A stretch of 64,000 nucleotides of DNA, from the NCBI GenBank assembly GCA_023399595.1, contig JAEWOR010000006.1, positions 12,452-76,451 on the forward strand, given 5' to 3'. The notes below the pieces were generated by a model. It was not told the origin of the DNA. It was given only the letters and a program-made list of their open reading frames with translations, and did not search any database. Position 1 is the first letter of the stretch; every line of letters starts with the position of its first letter. A program made the translations under genes and the position numbers. The stretch is from Bacteroidota bacterium. GTDB taxonomy: Bacteria; Bacteroidota; Bacteroidia; Flavobacteriales; Weeksellaceae. Of the stretch, positions 51,729 through 60,461 are shown piece by piece.

Positions 51729-52640
51729 ATGAATTATATTCAGAAAAACAAGCAAAATATTTTTATTGCTGTAATAGCTTTATTTTTAATTGCAGCAATG
51801 ATTGCACTTTGGATTCAGCAAAAAAACAATTTCAGCTCAGAAGATATTTTAGCTTCTGTAACCCCTCAAACAGTTACTGTAGGCGAATTGGTAAATTATG
51901 AAGACACTACTCCTTTTACGAAAAGTTTAATTTGGAGCTTTGCCGATCAAACCACTTCCACACAAAGAAAAGGAACCCATATTTTCCAAAAGGAAGGTGT
52001 TTACAATGTTAGTCTTGTCATTAATAACAAATACACCAAAACATTTCCTGTTGTTGTAAATCCTAGACCTACAGCAAAAGATACTATAAAATCTAGAGCA
52101 ACCATTGATGCTCCCATACAAGCACGCCAATTTGAAAGTGTAAGCTTTAGAGCCAATTCTTTAACCGCTAAAGAATATGAATGGAAATTTGGAGAAAGTG
52201 GAATGATAGATTCCCAAGAAAGAACACCTTCTTACATGTATAAAAAGACAGGTCCTTATGAAGTGCAGTTAATAGTAGACAGAGATTATGAAAACCCGAT
52301 AAGACATTATATAACAATTGTCCCTTCTGTACAAGATTTACCAGAGGTAGAAGTAGCTTCAGTAGACGATATTATCAAAAAAATAAATGATGACTTTAAA
52401 TACCACTTGCAACAAATTGCTTCTGGTAATAATTTCAACACACATTATAATTATTTGTTAGACAAATACCTTTGTAGAAAGGATAATGTTCCGACAACCG
52501 TAAACGACACAAAACAAAGTTTCTACTACTATTGTACTGGACTTCAGTTCGACAAAAATAATCATATTGATGAAGTGGTTGTTACCTATGACAACAGTCA
52601 AAATTGTGTAATAAAAGTAGATGTAAAACAGAGTAAATAA
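51729..52640 (+). CDS. TssP candidate: membrane-anchored protein with PKD-like repeats
   Basis: A 303-residue protein with an N-terminal membrane anchor ('NIFIAVIALFLIAAMIALWIQ') and two PKD-like beta-sandwich units: 'VGELVNYEDTTPFTKSLIWSFADQTTSTQRKGTHIFQKEGVYNVSLVI' and 'QFESVSFRANSLTAKEYEWKFGESG...YMYKKTGPYEVQLIV'. Each keeps the W-x-F-G and Y-x-V core. The last 90 residues form a separate domain with three cysteines. It would span the periplasm. TssP is suggested by order in the T6SS arm; the evidence is positional. Confidence 0.6.
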   Translation: MNYIQKNKQNIFIAVIALFLIAAMIALWIQQKNNFSSEDILASVTPQTVTVGELVNYEDTTPFTKSLIWSFADQTTSTQRKGTHIFQKEGVYNVSLVINNKYTKTFPVVVNPRPTAKDTIKSRATIDAPIQARQFESVSFRANSLTAKEYEWKFGESGMIDSQERTPSYMYKKTGPYEVQLIVDRDYENPIRHYITIVPSVQDLPEVEVASVDDIIKKINDDFKYHLQQIASGNNFNTHYNYLLDKYLCRKDNVPTTVNDTKQSFYYYCTGLQFDKNNHIDEVVVTYDNSQNCVIKVDVKQSK

Positions 52641-52649
52641 AAAACACCT

Positions 52650-55043
52650 ATGAAAATTAAAACATCAACTACATATCTTATTTTATCTTCTGTAATACTT
52701 GCAAGCTGTAACGTAAGACTTCCTTCAGAAAAAACACCGTCTCCAACCGCTTATGGAGTTATAAACAACACTCCAGTTATTAATGGTTTCCCTAAAAACA
52801 GCGAACCTTGGGTGGTAATCTCTGAAAGAGCTAAAAATACGGTAAACGTAAACAAAGGTGATATAAGATCTCCCAAAGAAATTAAATTTCTAGAGCCTTT
52901 AATGGTAATGAAATACAATGAGTCTAAAAAAATGGTAAAAGTTGCGGAATACAATCCCAATGCATTGATGCAAAAATTACCGTCAAGCTCAGTAAAAACC
53001 TATGGTTGGATTCCTGAAGATCAAGTTTTATTGTGGAGAAACGCACTGAAAAGTCAAGAAAATGGCTTTACTATTAAAGCGACATTAGCACCTAATAATA
53101 TTGATGTGATTAATGGTGCTGAAAAATACTTGAAAAATGATTCTGTCATTATTTTTGATGCACCAGATCTTAGCAAACCCGTACCCACAAAACTTCCTGT
53201 TGGGAAAATGGTGTACATTTACAAACAATCTGACAACAACAAAAGATTCTTAATAGGAAAATCTCCGCAAATAAATATTGATAGCATTCAGAATAATATT
53301 TATGGTTGGGTAGCTTCTAATATGGTGACGTATTGGGGTGAAAGATCTGCTTTGAAAATTGCTGACAATTATAAGTACGAAGCCGATAACACTTTAGGAA
53401 TTTATAATATTAACAACACTTCTCCTGAAGCAAAACCTGAAGTATTGCTTACAGATGCTATTAATAGAAAAGCAATGGAAAACGTATTTCCTATTTCTTT
53501 AATCGCAAATAAAAACGGAGAATTGAATACTAAAACGAGATTCTTCAACAACGTTTTCAATTACAACAACAATTTCGTTTACAATGCTTTGGGTGAACCT
53601 TTGTATTATGACAGATACAAAGAAGTAATTAAGAAGAATAAAAACTTAAATATTGTTTTCACCATTGATATCAGCAGTGAAAATGCGCAAAGTACATCTA
53701 TTGCCAAAACGGTATTCCAAAATATTCAGGTGAACCTAGATAAATTTAGCTATTATGATAACGTAAAATACGGAGTTGTTCTTTATAAAAACAATTCATG
53801 TGGAGACAACGTTGTAGTATCTGAACTTTCTAATGATTACAGTGATTTATCTAAATTTATAGACCAAAAATCCTCAGAATCAAGATGTAATTCAGCAGGA
53901 GATCAACCTTTACAAGAAGGTCTTGCAGCTGCAGGGGGTTTACTATCTACCGTTCCTGATGAAACAAATATCGTTGTAGTAATCGGTTCTACAGCGCCCG
54001 CAAATGTAGGTATCCAAAGTGCAATTAGACAGCTAACACAAGCTAGAGCTAAAATTATTTCTTATCAAACAGTATCTCGTTCTTCTACAGGATACAACAA
54101 CTTTGTTCTAGTTTCTGAAAATATTGTAACAAATTCTGCTAAAAGTATTTCTGAAGAAAAGAAAAGAATTATTGTCGACCAGAAAGATGTGGTGAATAAA
54201 AACAATTACAATCTTCAAAAATCTTCTGATGGATATTATTCATTAGATTATCCTAAAACAAGTATGGTTCAGGGCTATGTTATTTATCCTAAAAAAGGAG
54301 ATATTAACACTCATGCTTTATTGGTAAAATCTATTGACAGTATTGTAGCACAAGTAACTCATGAAAACAAACAGGTTGATGCTTCTTTAAAAGAGCATTT
54401 TAAATCTAATATTGGCGTTTCAAAAACGGAGTTAAAACCAGAATATCGTTATTCATATCTTGATGCTCCTAATCCTATACCATATGAAGCTGCATCTCAG
54501 TTTTTAGTATATGAATATCCTTTCTTAGTGGAAGGTAAATTTAAGCCAGAGATGAGAGATTATAGCCCTGGTGTTGAAAAAGGAATTCTAGTTTCTTCAG
54601 CTGAATATGATCAATTAAGAGATTTTTACAGAAAAATTTATCAAGAAACCATTTTAAATAATCGAAACTTCTCTCAATCTTCTGCTGTAAGTGCGTATGT
54701 GAAGCTTTTAAAACAGAATTATAACTCTTTGAGGGATTTCCCTAAGAAAACATTGTATGAGCAACCCATGTCTTATTCTGTAGCAATGAGCACAGGTTTC
54801 GACAACTCTAATGAAGAACTAATGGCGAAGTATATGCTTAAGGGTTGGAAGAAAAATAAAATCGTTCGTGAAGCTACCGTAAAATTATATTTCGAGTATT
54901 TCAAAACACTTTCGGATAGATTATTAGAAAATAAAAACGACCCTAAGATTAGAATTGAACAAAATGGCGAAGTATACTATTGGTTGAACCAAGATTATAT
55001 GCCAACATTGATGTTCAATGAAAATAAAATGACTTCTAACTAA
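52650..55043 (+). CDS. tssR: TssR, large outer-membrane lipoprotein of the Bacteroidota T6SS
   Basis: A 797-residue lipoprotein (signal MKIKTSTTYLILSSVILASC, cysteine at residue 20). The first 230 residues contain two SH3-like units, each ending in a 'GWIPEDQVLLW' / 'GWVASNMVTYW' strand. Residues about 330-500 resemble a von Willebrand A domain: 'NIVFTIDISSENAQS' (DxSxx metal-site pattern) and 'NIVVVIGSTAP'. The C-terminal 250 residues are helical. TssR is specific to T6SS subtype iii and probably forms the outer-membrane part of the envelope complex. It ends the rightward arm at a strong terminator. Confidence 0.82.
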   Translation: MKIKTSTTYLILSSVILASCNVRLPSEKTPSPTAYGVINNTPVINGFPKNSEPWVVISERAKNTVNVNKGDIRSPKEIKFLEPLMVMKYNESKKMVKVAEYNPNALMQKLPSSSVKTYGWIPEDQVLLWRNALKSQENGFTIKATLAPNNIDVINGAEKYLKNDSVIIFDAPDLSKPVPTKLPVGKMVYIYKQSDNNKRFLIGKSPQINIDSIQNNIYGWVASNMVTYWGERSALKIADNYKYEADNTLGIYNINNTSPEAKPEVLLTDAINRKAMENVFPISLIANKNGELNTKTRFFNNVFNYNNNFVYNALGEPLYYDRYKEVIKKNKNLNIVFTIDISSENAQSTSIAKTVFQNIQVNLDKFSYYDNVKYGVVLYKNNSCGDNVVVSELSNDYSDLSKFIDQKSSESRCNSAGDQPLQEGLAAAGGLLSTVPDETNIVVVIGSTAPANVGIQSAIRQLTQARAKIISYQTVSRSSTGYNNFVLVSENIVTNSAKSISEEKKRIIVDQKDVVNKNNYNLQKSSDGYYSLDYPKTSMVQGYVIYPKKGDINTHALLVKSIDSIVAQVTHENKQVDASLKEHFKSNIGVSKTELKPEYRYSYLDAPNPIPYEAASQFLVYEYPFLVEGKFKPEMRDYSPGVEKGILVSSAEYDQLRDFYRKIYQETILNNRNFSQSSAVSAYVKLLKQNYNSLRDFPKKTLYEQPMSYSVAMSTGFDNSNEELMAKYMLKGWKKNKIVREATVKLYFEYFKTLSDRLLENKNDPKIRIEQNGEVYYWLNQDYMPTLMFNENKMTSN

Positions 55044-55060
55044 TAAGTTCTTATACAATA

Positions 55061-55099
55061 AAACAGTGCGGTGTTGCCTTTGGCAACACCGCACTGTTT
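55061..55099 (+). terminator. Strong terminator after tssR
   Basis: An 18-base perfect stem (AAACAGTGCGGTGTTGCC and its complement) with a three-base loop, followed by Ts. It is the longest and most GC-rich stem in the window. The rest of the gap to 55281 is AT-rich with no feature seen. Confidence 0.9.
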
Positions 55100-55281
55100 T
55101 GAAATCAACCTTAATATTCATTTTTGTTAATTTTTAGCTTTGCTAGTTTACAATCTTATTAATTATATTTTCATGTCAATTATTTTTATCAATTGGTAAG
55201 ATATAGTTTAGTAATAAATTTAATATTAAATTTGATTTGAAAATACAGTAACAGAATTAGACATATCCAAATCATAAATCT

Positions 55282-55836
55282 CTACTGTTCTACATTGTAA
55301 CGGTATTCTTCTTCTGTAGGAGAAAGTTGCACTTCTTTATTGATATAAAATCCATCATTTCCAATTTCATCTGTACGTATATCAGTCTTCAACTCTTTAT
55401 TAACGCCTTTGTAACTGAAAACAAGAACGGGATTTTCTTTTGTACCAAAAGAAGGATTATTAATTTGTAAAGGATCTACTTTTATGTAAAGTTCTTCTCC
55501 GTCCAATTTGGTACTTTGAGGTAAGCCAAATTTATCATCATAATAATCAAATCTCATTATTTTAAAAAATTTGTTACTTAAATCATCTTTAAATATAAAA
55601 TCACCACTGTTACCATATATACCTTTAAAAAATATGGTATATTTAAAAAAGCTTGTATGAGAGTTTTGTCCTTCAAAAAAATCTGGATTTACCTTAATTT
55701 TTATTACTTGTGATGATTTAATATATTCATTAACAAAATCTTTTCCTTTATTTTTACTTACAAAGATAAAATTTATAATAAAATTTAGGAGCAAGATTAA
55801 TATTATTGTTCCAAATACTTTATATATGTTGTTCAC
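55282..55836 (-). CDS. Tandem paralogue 3 (membrane-anchored, possible immunity protein), C-terminally short
   Basis: A 184-residue protein with one N-terminal helix ('IILILLLNFIINFIFVS') and an extracytoplasmic part. It is a close copy of the next gene upstream: 'SKNKGKDFVNEYIKSSQVIKIKV' and 'VDPLQINNPSFGTKENPVLVFSYKGVN' recur there almost unchanged. It ends at 'EEYRYNVEQ', 17 residues before the point where the other copies end (YVMPKEEFKKRFK), so it has lost its tail. The GTG start overlaps the upstream stop (TAGTG). Confidence 0.65.
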   Translation of the reverse strand: MNNIYKVFGTIILILLLNFIINFIFVSKNKGKDFVNEYIKSSQVIKIKVNPDFFEGQNSHTSFFKYTIFFKGIYGNSGDFIFKDDLSNKFFKIMRFDYYDDKFGLPQSTKLDGEELYIKVDPLQINNPSFGTKENPVLVFSYKGVNKELKTDIRTDEIGNDGFYINKEVQLSPTEEEYRYNVEQ

Positions 55837-56438
55837 TATTTAAAACGCTTTTTAAACTCTTCTTTAGGCATTACGTAAGTCAAATATTGTTCTACGTTGT
55901 AGCGATACTCTTCTTCTGTAGGTGCAATAGAAATTGGAGCTTGTTTGTAAATGCCGCCCTCGTCTTTTTCATCGGTATCCATATCCATAATAAAATCATC
56001 ATTAACACCTTTATATGAAAATACAAGAATTGGATTTTCTTTTGTACCAAATGAAGGATTATTAATTTGTAGAGGATCTACTTTTACATTGAGCTCTTTA
56101 TTGTTTATTAAATAAGTTTGTGGATGACTAAATTTGTTGCCATATTTATCAAACCTTACAATTTTATAAAATTTACCCGAATATCCATCTCTAAAAGTAT
56201 AATTAGAACTATTTCCAAAAATTCCTTTAAAAATAATGATTCTTCTAAGATAGCTATAGCTATTAAATTGTCCCTCAAAATATTCGTCTTTTACTTTAAT
56301 TTTAACTTCTTTTGAAGAAGAAATATAACTGTCAATATACTTTTCACCTTTGTTTTTGCTTACAAAAATCCAAGTGGCAAGAAAATTAAGTGTTATAAGA
56401 ATTAATACTAATCCTAAAATTTTATATATTAACTTCAC
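55836..56438 (-). CDS. Tandem paralogue 2 (membrane-anchored, possible immunity protein)
   Basis: A 200-residue protein: one N-terminal transmembrane helix ('ILGLVLILITLNFLATWIFVS'), then a domain with 'VKDEYFEGQFNSYSYLRRIIIFKGIFGNSSNYTF' and 'NNPSFGTKENPILVFSYKGVN', ending 'YLTYVMPKEEFKKRFK'. The start is GTG (56438), as in paralogue 3. No family recognised. Its place downstream of a PAAR-like effector candidate suggests immunity or an accessory role, but nothing in the sequence proves it. Confidence 0.65.
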   Translation of the reverse strand: MKLIYKILGLVLILITLNFLATWIFVSKNKGEKYIDSYISSSKEVKIKVKDEYFEGQFNSYSYLRRIIIFKGIFGNSSNYTFRDGYSGKFYKIVRFDKYGNKFSHPQTYLINNKELNVKVDPLQINNPSFGTKENPILVFSYKGVNDDFIMDMDTDEKDEGGIYKQAPISIAPTEEEYRYNVEQYLTYVMPKEEFKKRFK

Positions 56439-56440
56439 TA

Positions 56441-57037
56441 TTATTTAAAACGCTTTTTAAACTCTTCTTTGGACATGACATATTTTAAATGACAGTACAC
56501 ACTACTTTCATATTGTGCTTGGGTGATGTCATAATTTTCTACAATTTTTTTATCATTTTTATCAAAATGAAATAATGATATTGGTGTTTCATCTCCTACA
56601 ACTCGAAAAACAGGAATAGGATTTTCCTTTGATCCCATCAAAGGATTTTTCATATCGTCTTTACTGACAGTCATTATGATACCATTCTTTTTTATATGAT
56701 TATCAAAAGCATAGAAAAAATTATCTCCAATATTTGCCATTCTAAATTGAAAATATTTATTATACTGTTTAGAATAGAATGTATTAACATCAATATGAAT
56801 AATACCATCACCTCGTTTTGCCAAAAAAGCTGTATATCTTTCATAATCTGTTTTTATTTCAATATTTGGTTCTAAATGAACTTTTATATTTTCCATATTA
56901 TTTAAATATTTATGAATATTTTTTTCAACATCATTGCCTTGAAAAAAGAATTTATTTATTACAAATATTAATAATGGTAGTAAGATAACTCCTGCTATTA
57001 TATAGCCTACCGCGTAACCTGCTCCTAAATTTTTCAT
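56441..57037 (-). CDS. Tandem paralogue 1 (membrane-anchored, possible immunity protein)
   Basis: A 198-residue protein, the most diverged of the three: N-terminal helix ('AVGYIIAGVILLPLLIFVINKFF'), 'MKNPLMGSKENPIPVFRVVGDE' in place of the 'NNPSFGTKENP' motif, and the shared end 'LKYVMSKEEFKKRFK'. Its start overlaps the end of the PAAR-like gene by four bases (ATGA type), so it is translated together with that gene, the classic layout of an effector followed by its immunity gene. Confidence 0.68.
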   Translation of the reverse strand: MKNLGAGYAVGYIIAGVILLPLLIFVINKFFFQGNDVEKNIHKYLNNMENIKVHLEPNIEIKTDYERYTAFLAKRGDGIIHIDVNTFYSKQYNKYFQFRMANIGDNFFYAFDNHIKKNGIIMTVSKDDMKNPLMGSKENPIPVFRVVGDETPISLFHFDKNDKKIVENYDITQAQYESSVYCHLKYVMSKEEFKKRFK

Positions 57038-58158
57038 GCTTCTATTGCTACTATTCCTATATGGTTGTTTGAGTCAGATCTATCAGAATCTCTACTTTCG
57101 TCACGAGATCCTTTATGCATTTTATCCTCGTAAGAATTCGACCATTGGTCGATTCCAAAATTTACTACTCCTGCTGCCAAACCTATTCCTAATCCTTTAA
57201 GCATGCCTTTCCATGGTGTATGGTAAACTCTAGATGCAATACCTTGTGCAATTCTTGTATTAGCAGCTCCAGCAATATCTCCTGCTGCTTCTCTTGCTGC
57301 AGCCTGTTGTGCAAGTTCCATCGCCTCTCTCTGAGCCGCTTGGTTTATTGCGGTAGATTCAGCAGCTCCTTCTATAAAATCTCCTGGTAATCCTATAGCT
57401 GCATCTCTTCCCTCGTCTTTCAACGCATCTCCTGCTTGTGTCCAAAATTGATCTCTGTCTTGATTTTTGGATCTTTGTTCTTGTTCTGTATTTTCTGCAT
57501 CATTATAAGAATATACAGCTAAAGGTGAAGCGGCTGCAAGTGCCAAAGGCGAAGCAGATGTAGCACCAGTAATAATTCCCATTACAAATTGGCTCCCCAT
57601 ATGAGACAACACTTCATTTTGGTTATTACTGGTTATTATTTCTGCTGCATTTTGGGCAATAACAGGATCTACAATAATAGTTACTTTACCACCTTTACTA
57701 CAACTAATAAAGGAACGGTTTAGCAGTGCTTTTTCACCTTCAATTCTTACAGTATCATGCGGAAGCGACCATGTAGAATCTTTAATAACATCACAATCAT
57801 GTGCAGTTTTGTACAGCCCAACAATACCTGCACCTAAGCTTACACCTGCTGTAAATGCAATAGCTGCAATAAATATTGCTGCAGCGCCACCCGTAAGTAC
57901 GGTTGCTGCAACTGCTAATACAACTATAGCTCCAATAGCAATACCTGCACATAAAGCCTGCAATCCGCCCCAAAATTTAGATGCATTCTTACATTGAAAT
58001 GATTCACTAATTTTTTTATCAGAAATATTAAGAAGAGGAGCATTTTTCCCTTTGTAGGCGACATAAGATGTTCTGTCTCCCAGACCAATTTTATTGGGTC
58101 CTTTTTGCATTAAGGTACAAATTACATCAGTCCCTTCTGGTATATAAGATTCTGCCAT
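57034..58158 (-). CDS. PAAR-like (DUF4280-type) T6SS effector candidate 1
   Basis: A 374-residue protein. The N-terminal region looks like a DUF4280 PAAR-like tip protein split in two: residues 1-55 ('YIPEGTDVICTLMQKGPNKIG') and about 125-165 ('EKALLNRSFISCSKGGKVTIIVDP'), with a long Ala/Gly-rich hydrophobic segment between ('LQALCAGIAIGAIVVLAVAATVLTGG...'). The rest contains further hydrophobic stretches, an Ala/Glu-rich helix (about 265-300) and an Arg/Asp/Ser-rich tail. No known toxin motif is visible. It follows the LysM protein and vgrG remnant and is coupled to three possible immunity genes. Confidence 0.65.
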   Translation of the reverse strand: MAESYIPEGTDVICTLMQKGPNKIGLGDRTSYVAYKGKNAPLLNISDKKISESFQCKNASKFWGGLQALCAGIAIGAIVVLAVAATVLTGGAAAIFIAAIAFTAGVSLGAGIVGLYKTAHDCDVIKDSTWSLPHDTVRIEGEKALLNRSFISCSKGGKVTIIVDPVIAQNAAEIITSNNQNEVLSHMGSQFVMGIITGATSASPLALAAASPLAVYSYNDAENTEQEQRSKNQDRDQFWTQAGDALKDEGRDAAIGLPGDFIEGAAESTAINQAAQREAMELAQQAAAREAAGDIAGAANTRIAQGIASRVYHTPWKGMLKGLGIGLAAGVVNFGIDQWSNSYEDKMHKGSRDESRDSDRSDSNNHIGIVAIEA

Positions 58159-58160
58159 AA

Positions 58161-59210
58161 TTATTCAATTTTTCTTAGTTTATAATCTATTAAAACCTGT
58201 ACATTGTTTTTTACTTCTTCAATAATAGTGATATCAGATTGTTCTATCCATCTATCTTTTGTATTGATAATACTTCTTTCCCTTACACTAAAGTTATATT
58301 CTGAAAATTTATATTTTACAATAGGTTTAAATTTAAAATCATATTGCTTTTCCAAAAATTCATTATTTAAATCGGATTTTGCAAAGGAACTTACTTTTCT
58401 TACTTCTACCTGATCTGGACTTTCTGCCAAAATATCTTGGTTAAAATCAAGATTAACACCATAGCCATCGAACAATTGTGAATAATAAGTACGAGAATAA
58501 TTATCCAAAAAATTATCTGAAGTAAGGTATTTATCAAAAAACACATCAAAAAACATTTTTGAATTCAAATCATTAATTAAGTTTTCCTGATTATTGAATT
58601 GTTCATCATTCAGTTTTAAAAAGTTTTTGAAATCTTGATGTGTTTTTTTATCTCTTAAAAAAGAAAAATCCGATTCAAGCTCTACTTTTTTCTTATTCCA
58701 ATTTTTAACAATTTCTTGATGGTTTAAAATTTTATTTATTTTTCCATCTTTTTTTAGATTTACTTTTAGATTAGATTTAATAATATCTATCTCACATACC
58801 AACTTTATTGCCAACTCCAGTTGTTGCTGATATGCCTCAATCACATTTTCAACTAACTCCGACTTTACAATAATATCATTGATACTTTTGCTTTTAGTAA
58901 CCAAAAATTCTCTTTTTGTATCTGCATGACTATGAACAATACCATTTAATTTCATGATTACTGTCTGCTCACAACGATATATTGCTTTTGCTTCATTTTC
59001 AGAAATAATAATTTCTTCTTTAACTTCATTTTCAATTATTGGGACTTTAACTTCAGTGATATGAAAAGGAATTTCTGATCCATAAAATTGTTGTGTTGCT
59101 GAAACATTTGAATTATGAAAATCTGATAGATCTTTTGGGTTAATTTTATATTTGTTTGCTATCGATTCTAAGGTGTCATCTGTTTGTTTGACATGTTTTA
59201 TCCACTCCAT
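58161..59210 (-). CDS. LysM-domain protein between vgrG and the PAAR-like gene
   Basis: A 349-residue protein. Residues 1-55 form a LysM-like domain ('HVKQTDDTLESIANKYKINPKDLSDFHNSN'). The remainder is charged and helical and has no signal peptide, so it acts in the cytoplasm or is exported by the T6SS. It starts on the last base of the vgrG stop (TAATG) and ends two bases before the PAAR-like gene. This position is typical of adaptors or chaperones that load an effector on VgrG; that role is inference. Confidence 0.6.
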   Translation of the reverse strand: MEWIKHVKQTDDTLESIANKYKINPKDLSDFHNSNVSATQQFYGSEIPFHITEVKVPIIENEVKEEIIISENEAKAIYRCEQTVIMKLNGIVHSHADTKREFLVTKSKSINDIIVKSELVENVIEAYQQQLELAIKLVCEIDIIKSNLKVNLKKDGKINKILNHQEIVKNWNKKKVELESDFSFLRDKKTHQDFKNFLKLNDEQFNNQENLINDLNSKMFFDVFFDKYLTSDNFLDNYSRTYYSQLFDGYGVNLDFNQDILAESPDQVEVRKVSSFAKSDLNNEFLEKQYDFKFKPIVKYKFSEYNFSVRERSIINTKDRWIEQSDITIIEEVKNNVQVLIDYKLRKIE

Positions 59211-59881
59211 TATTTAATATCTACTTGTGAACCATTGATTATTGTTGTTCCATTAAATTTAGCTTCCGCTGTTCCTGAACCTTTAATATGTACTTCTTTA
59301 GCAGAATTATTACAAACACTTTCAGATCCATCAATTGTAATATTTTTACCTACAATTTTTATGCATCCATCACTATATAAAGTAATACAGCTAGCTCCTG
59401 TTTCAAATTTTATTTCAGTATCACAAGTAATACTAACATTTCCTGCACTATCAAGTTTTAATACAGAATTTGCCCCTCCCCCTTCTTTACTTCCTATATT
59501 AATCGTATTGATATTGGCAATATCTGTAGTTTGACTACCTCCAATTTTTTCAGTATAATCTGCACTAATCTCAGTAGTTAAATTACCAGTACCACTCAAT
59601 GTTACGTGGTTTCCAGCCTTATCTTTAATCTCGATACCTGCACCATCGTTTAGTTTGATGATATTTCCACTTTTAGAACTAAAGCTTCTAACATTATTCC
59701 CTGCGCCACCGCCTGCGCCCACTTTTCCGTGGAACATTCCTCCAAAAACAAAAGGTCTATCTGGATGGTTGTGCTGGAAACCTATCATTACTTGATCTCC
59801 TACCTCTGGAATTGCCATGAAACCTCTGTTGGTACTTACTTTATCCTCCTACATCTCTGGAGTCATTATGCGAATAAGATG
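59210..59881 (-). pseudogene. 5'-truncated vgrG (TssI) with in-frame stop
   Basis: VgrG is the spike at the tip of the T6SS tube. Only the last part remains: an OB-fold segment 'GFMAIPEVGDQVMIGFQHNHPDRPFVFGGMF' and the beta-helix needle ('NIIKLNDGAGIEIKDKAGNHVTLSG' onward). An ATG at 59818 opens a 202-residue frame, but VgrG-like sequence continues upstream: 'LIRIMTPEM', a TAG at 59849-59851, then 'EDKVSTNRGF'. Beyond about 59881 homology ends at an inverted repeat. The N-terminal gp27-like domains are missing, so it cannot form a normal spike alone. The shortened frame could still be translated. Confidence 0.75.
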
Positions 59882-60007
59882 AGTCCGTATCACAACTAGT
59901 GAAAACGGACTTTTTTTATGTTTTTTAACGGATCCTGTTCGAGACCTCTTTTGTTTTAAGCGATTCTCAACCCACATCATTGAGTTGTGATACAAATTCA
60001 TCTTATT
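59873..60007. mobile_element. 135-bp segment with 25-bp imperfect terminal inverted repeats
   Basis: The left arm (59873-59897, AATAAGATGAGTCCGTATCA plus CAACT) matches the complement of the right arm (59983-60007) at 22 of 25 positions. No coding sequence lies between them; a smaller hairpin (GTCCGT/ACGGAC, 59883-59910) followed by seven Ts sits inside the left part. The right arm forms the last codons and stop of the TPR gene, and the left arm adjoins the broken vgrG. It has the size and layout of a MITE-like element or a recombination scar. No element family is recognised. Confidence 0.5.
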
Positions 60008-60459
60008 TTATTCTGTGTTGGTTCTAGCGAATCAATAATTTGAATATTTTTTTTACTATTAGAACTTCCAGATTTCATCGCTTCTTGGAAATAAAATCTC
60101 GCATTTTTATAGTCTCCAATCTGCAAATAACAGTATCCTAAAGAGTTTCGAACTTTATTATAATCTTCCGTTCCTTTACCCAAGTTCTTTTTGTATGCTT
60201 CTTGAAAATTTTGAATAGCATTATCAAAATCCTCTATATTCATGTAAGATGACCCTAACCCAACAAAAACATCGGGATATTTAGCTTTGTCTACCTTATC
60301 AAAATAAAAAATAGCGGTTTTATAATCTCCTTTTTCATAAGCAGACCAACCTTGGTCATACAACTTTTCATCAGCGCTTGTAAAAAGAGCATTTTTTGCA
60401 ATAACAACAATAAAACCTATCGCAATTATTCCAATTATAATTTGTATTATTTTTTTCAT
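59998..60459 (-). CDS. Membrane-anchored TPR protein, copy A
   Basis: A 153-residue protein with one N-terminal helix ('IIQIIIGIIAIGFIVVIA') and about three TPR units ('YDQGWSAYEKGDYKTAIFYFDKV', 'GLGSSYMNIEDFDNAIQNFQEAY', 'GYCYLQIGDYKNARFYFQEAM'). It is a clear paralogue of the gene at 61239-61691, including the end 'NIQIIDSLE'. It follows the membrane protein at 60462 by two bases, as the other copy follows its own partner. Its last codons lie in the inverted repeat at 59983-60007. Confidence 0.7.
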   Translation of the reverse strand: MKKIIQIIIGIIAIGFIVVIAKNALFTSADEKLYDQGWSAYEKGDYKTAIFYFDKVDKAKYPDVFVGLGSSYMNIEDFDNAIQNFQEAYKKNLGKGTEDYNKVRNSLGYCYLQIGDYKNARFYFQEAMKSGSSNSKKNIQIIDSLEPTQNKIR

Positions 60460-60461
60460 TT

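Noticed and set aside
57809..57997. Ala/Pro-rich open frame on the plus strand
   Set aside because: Antisense shadow of the hydrophobic segment of PAAR-like effector 1.
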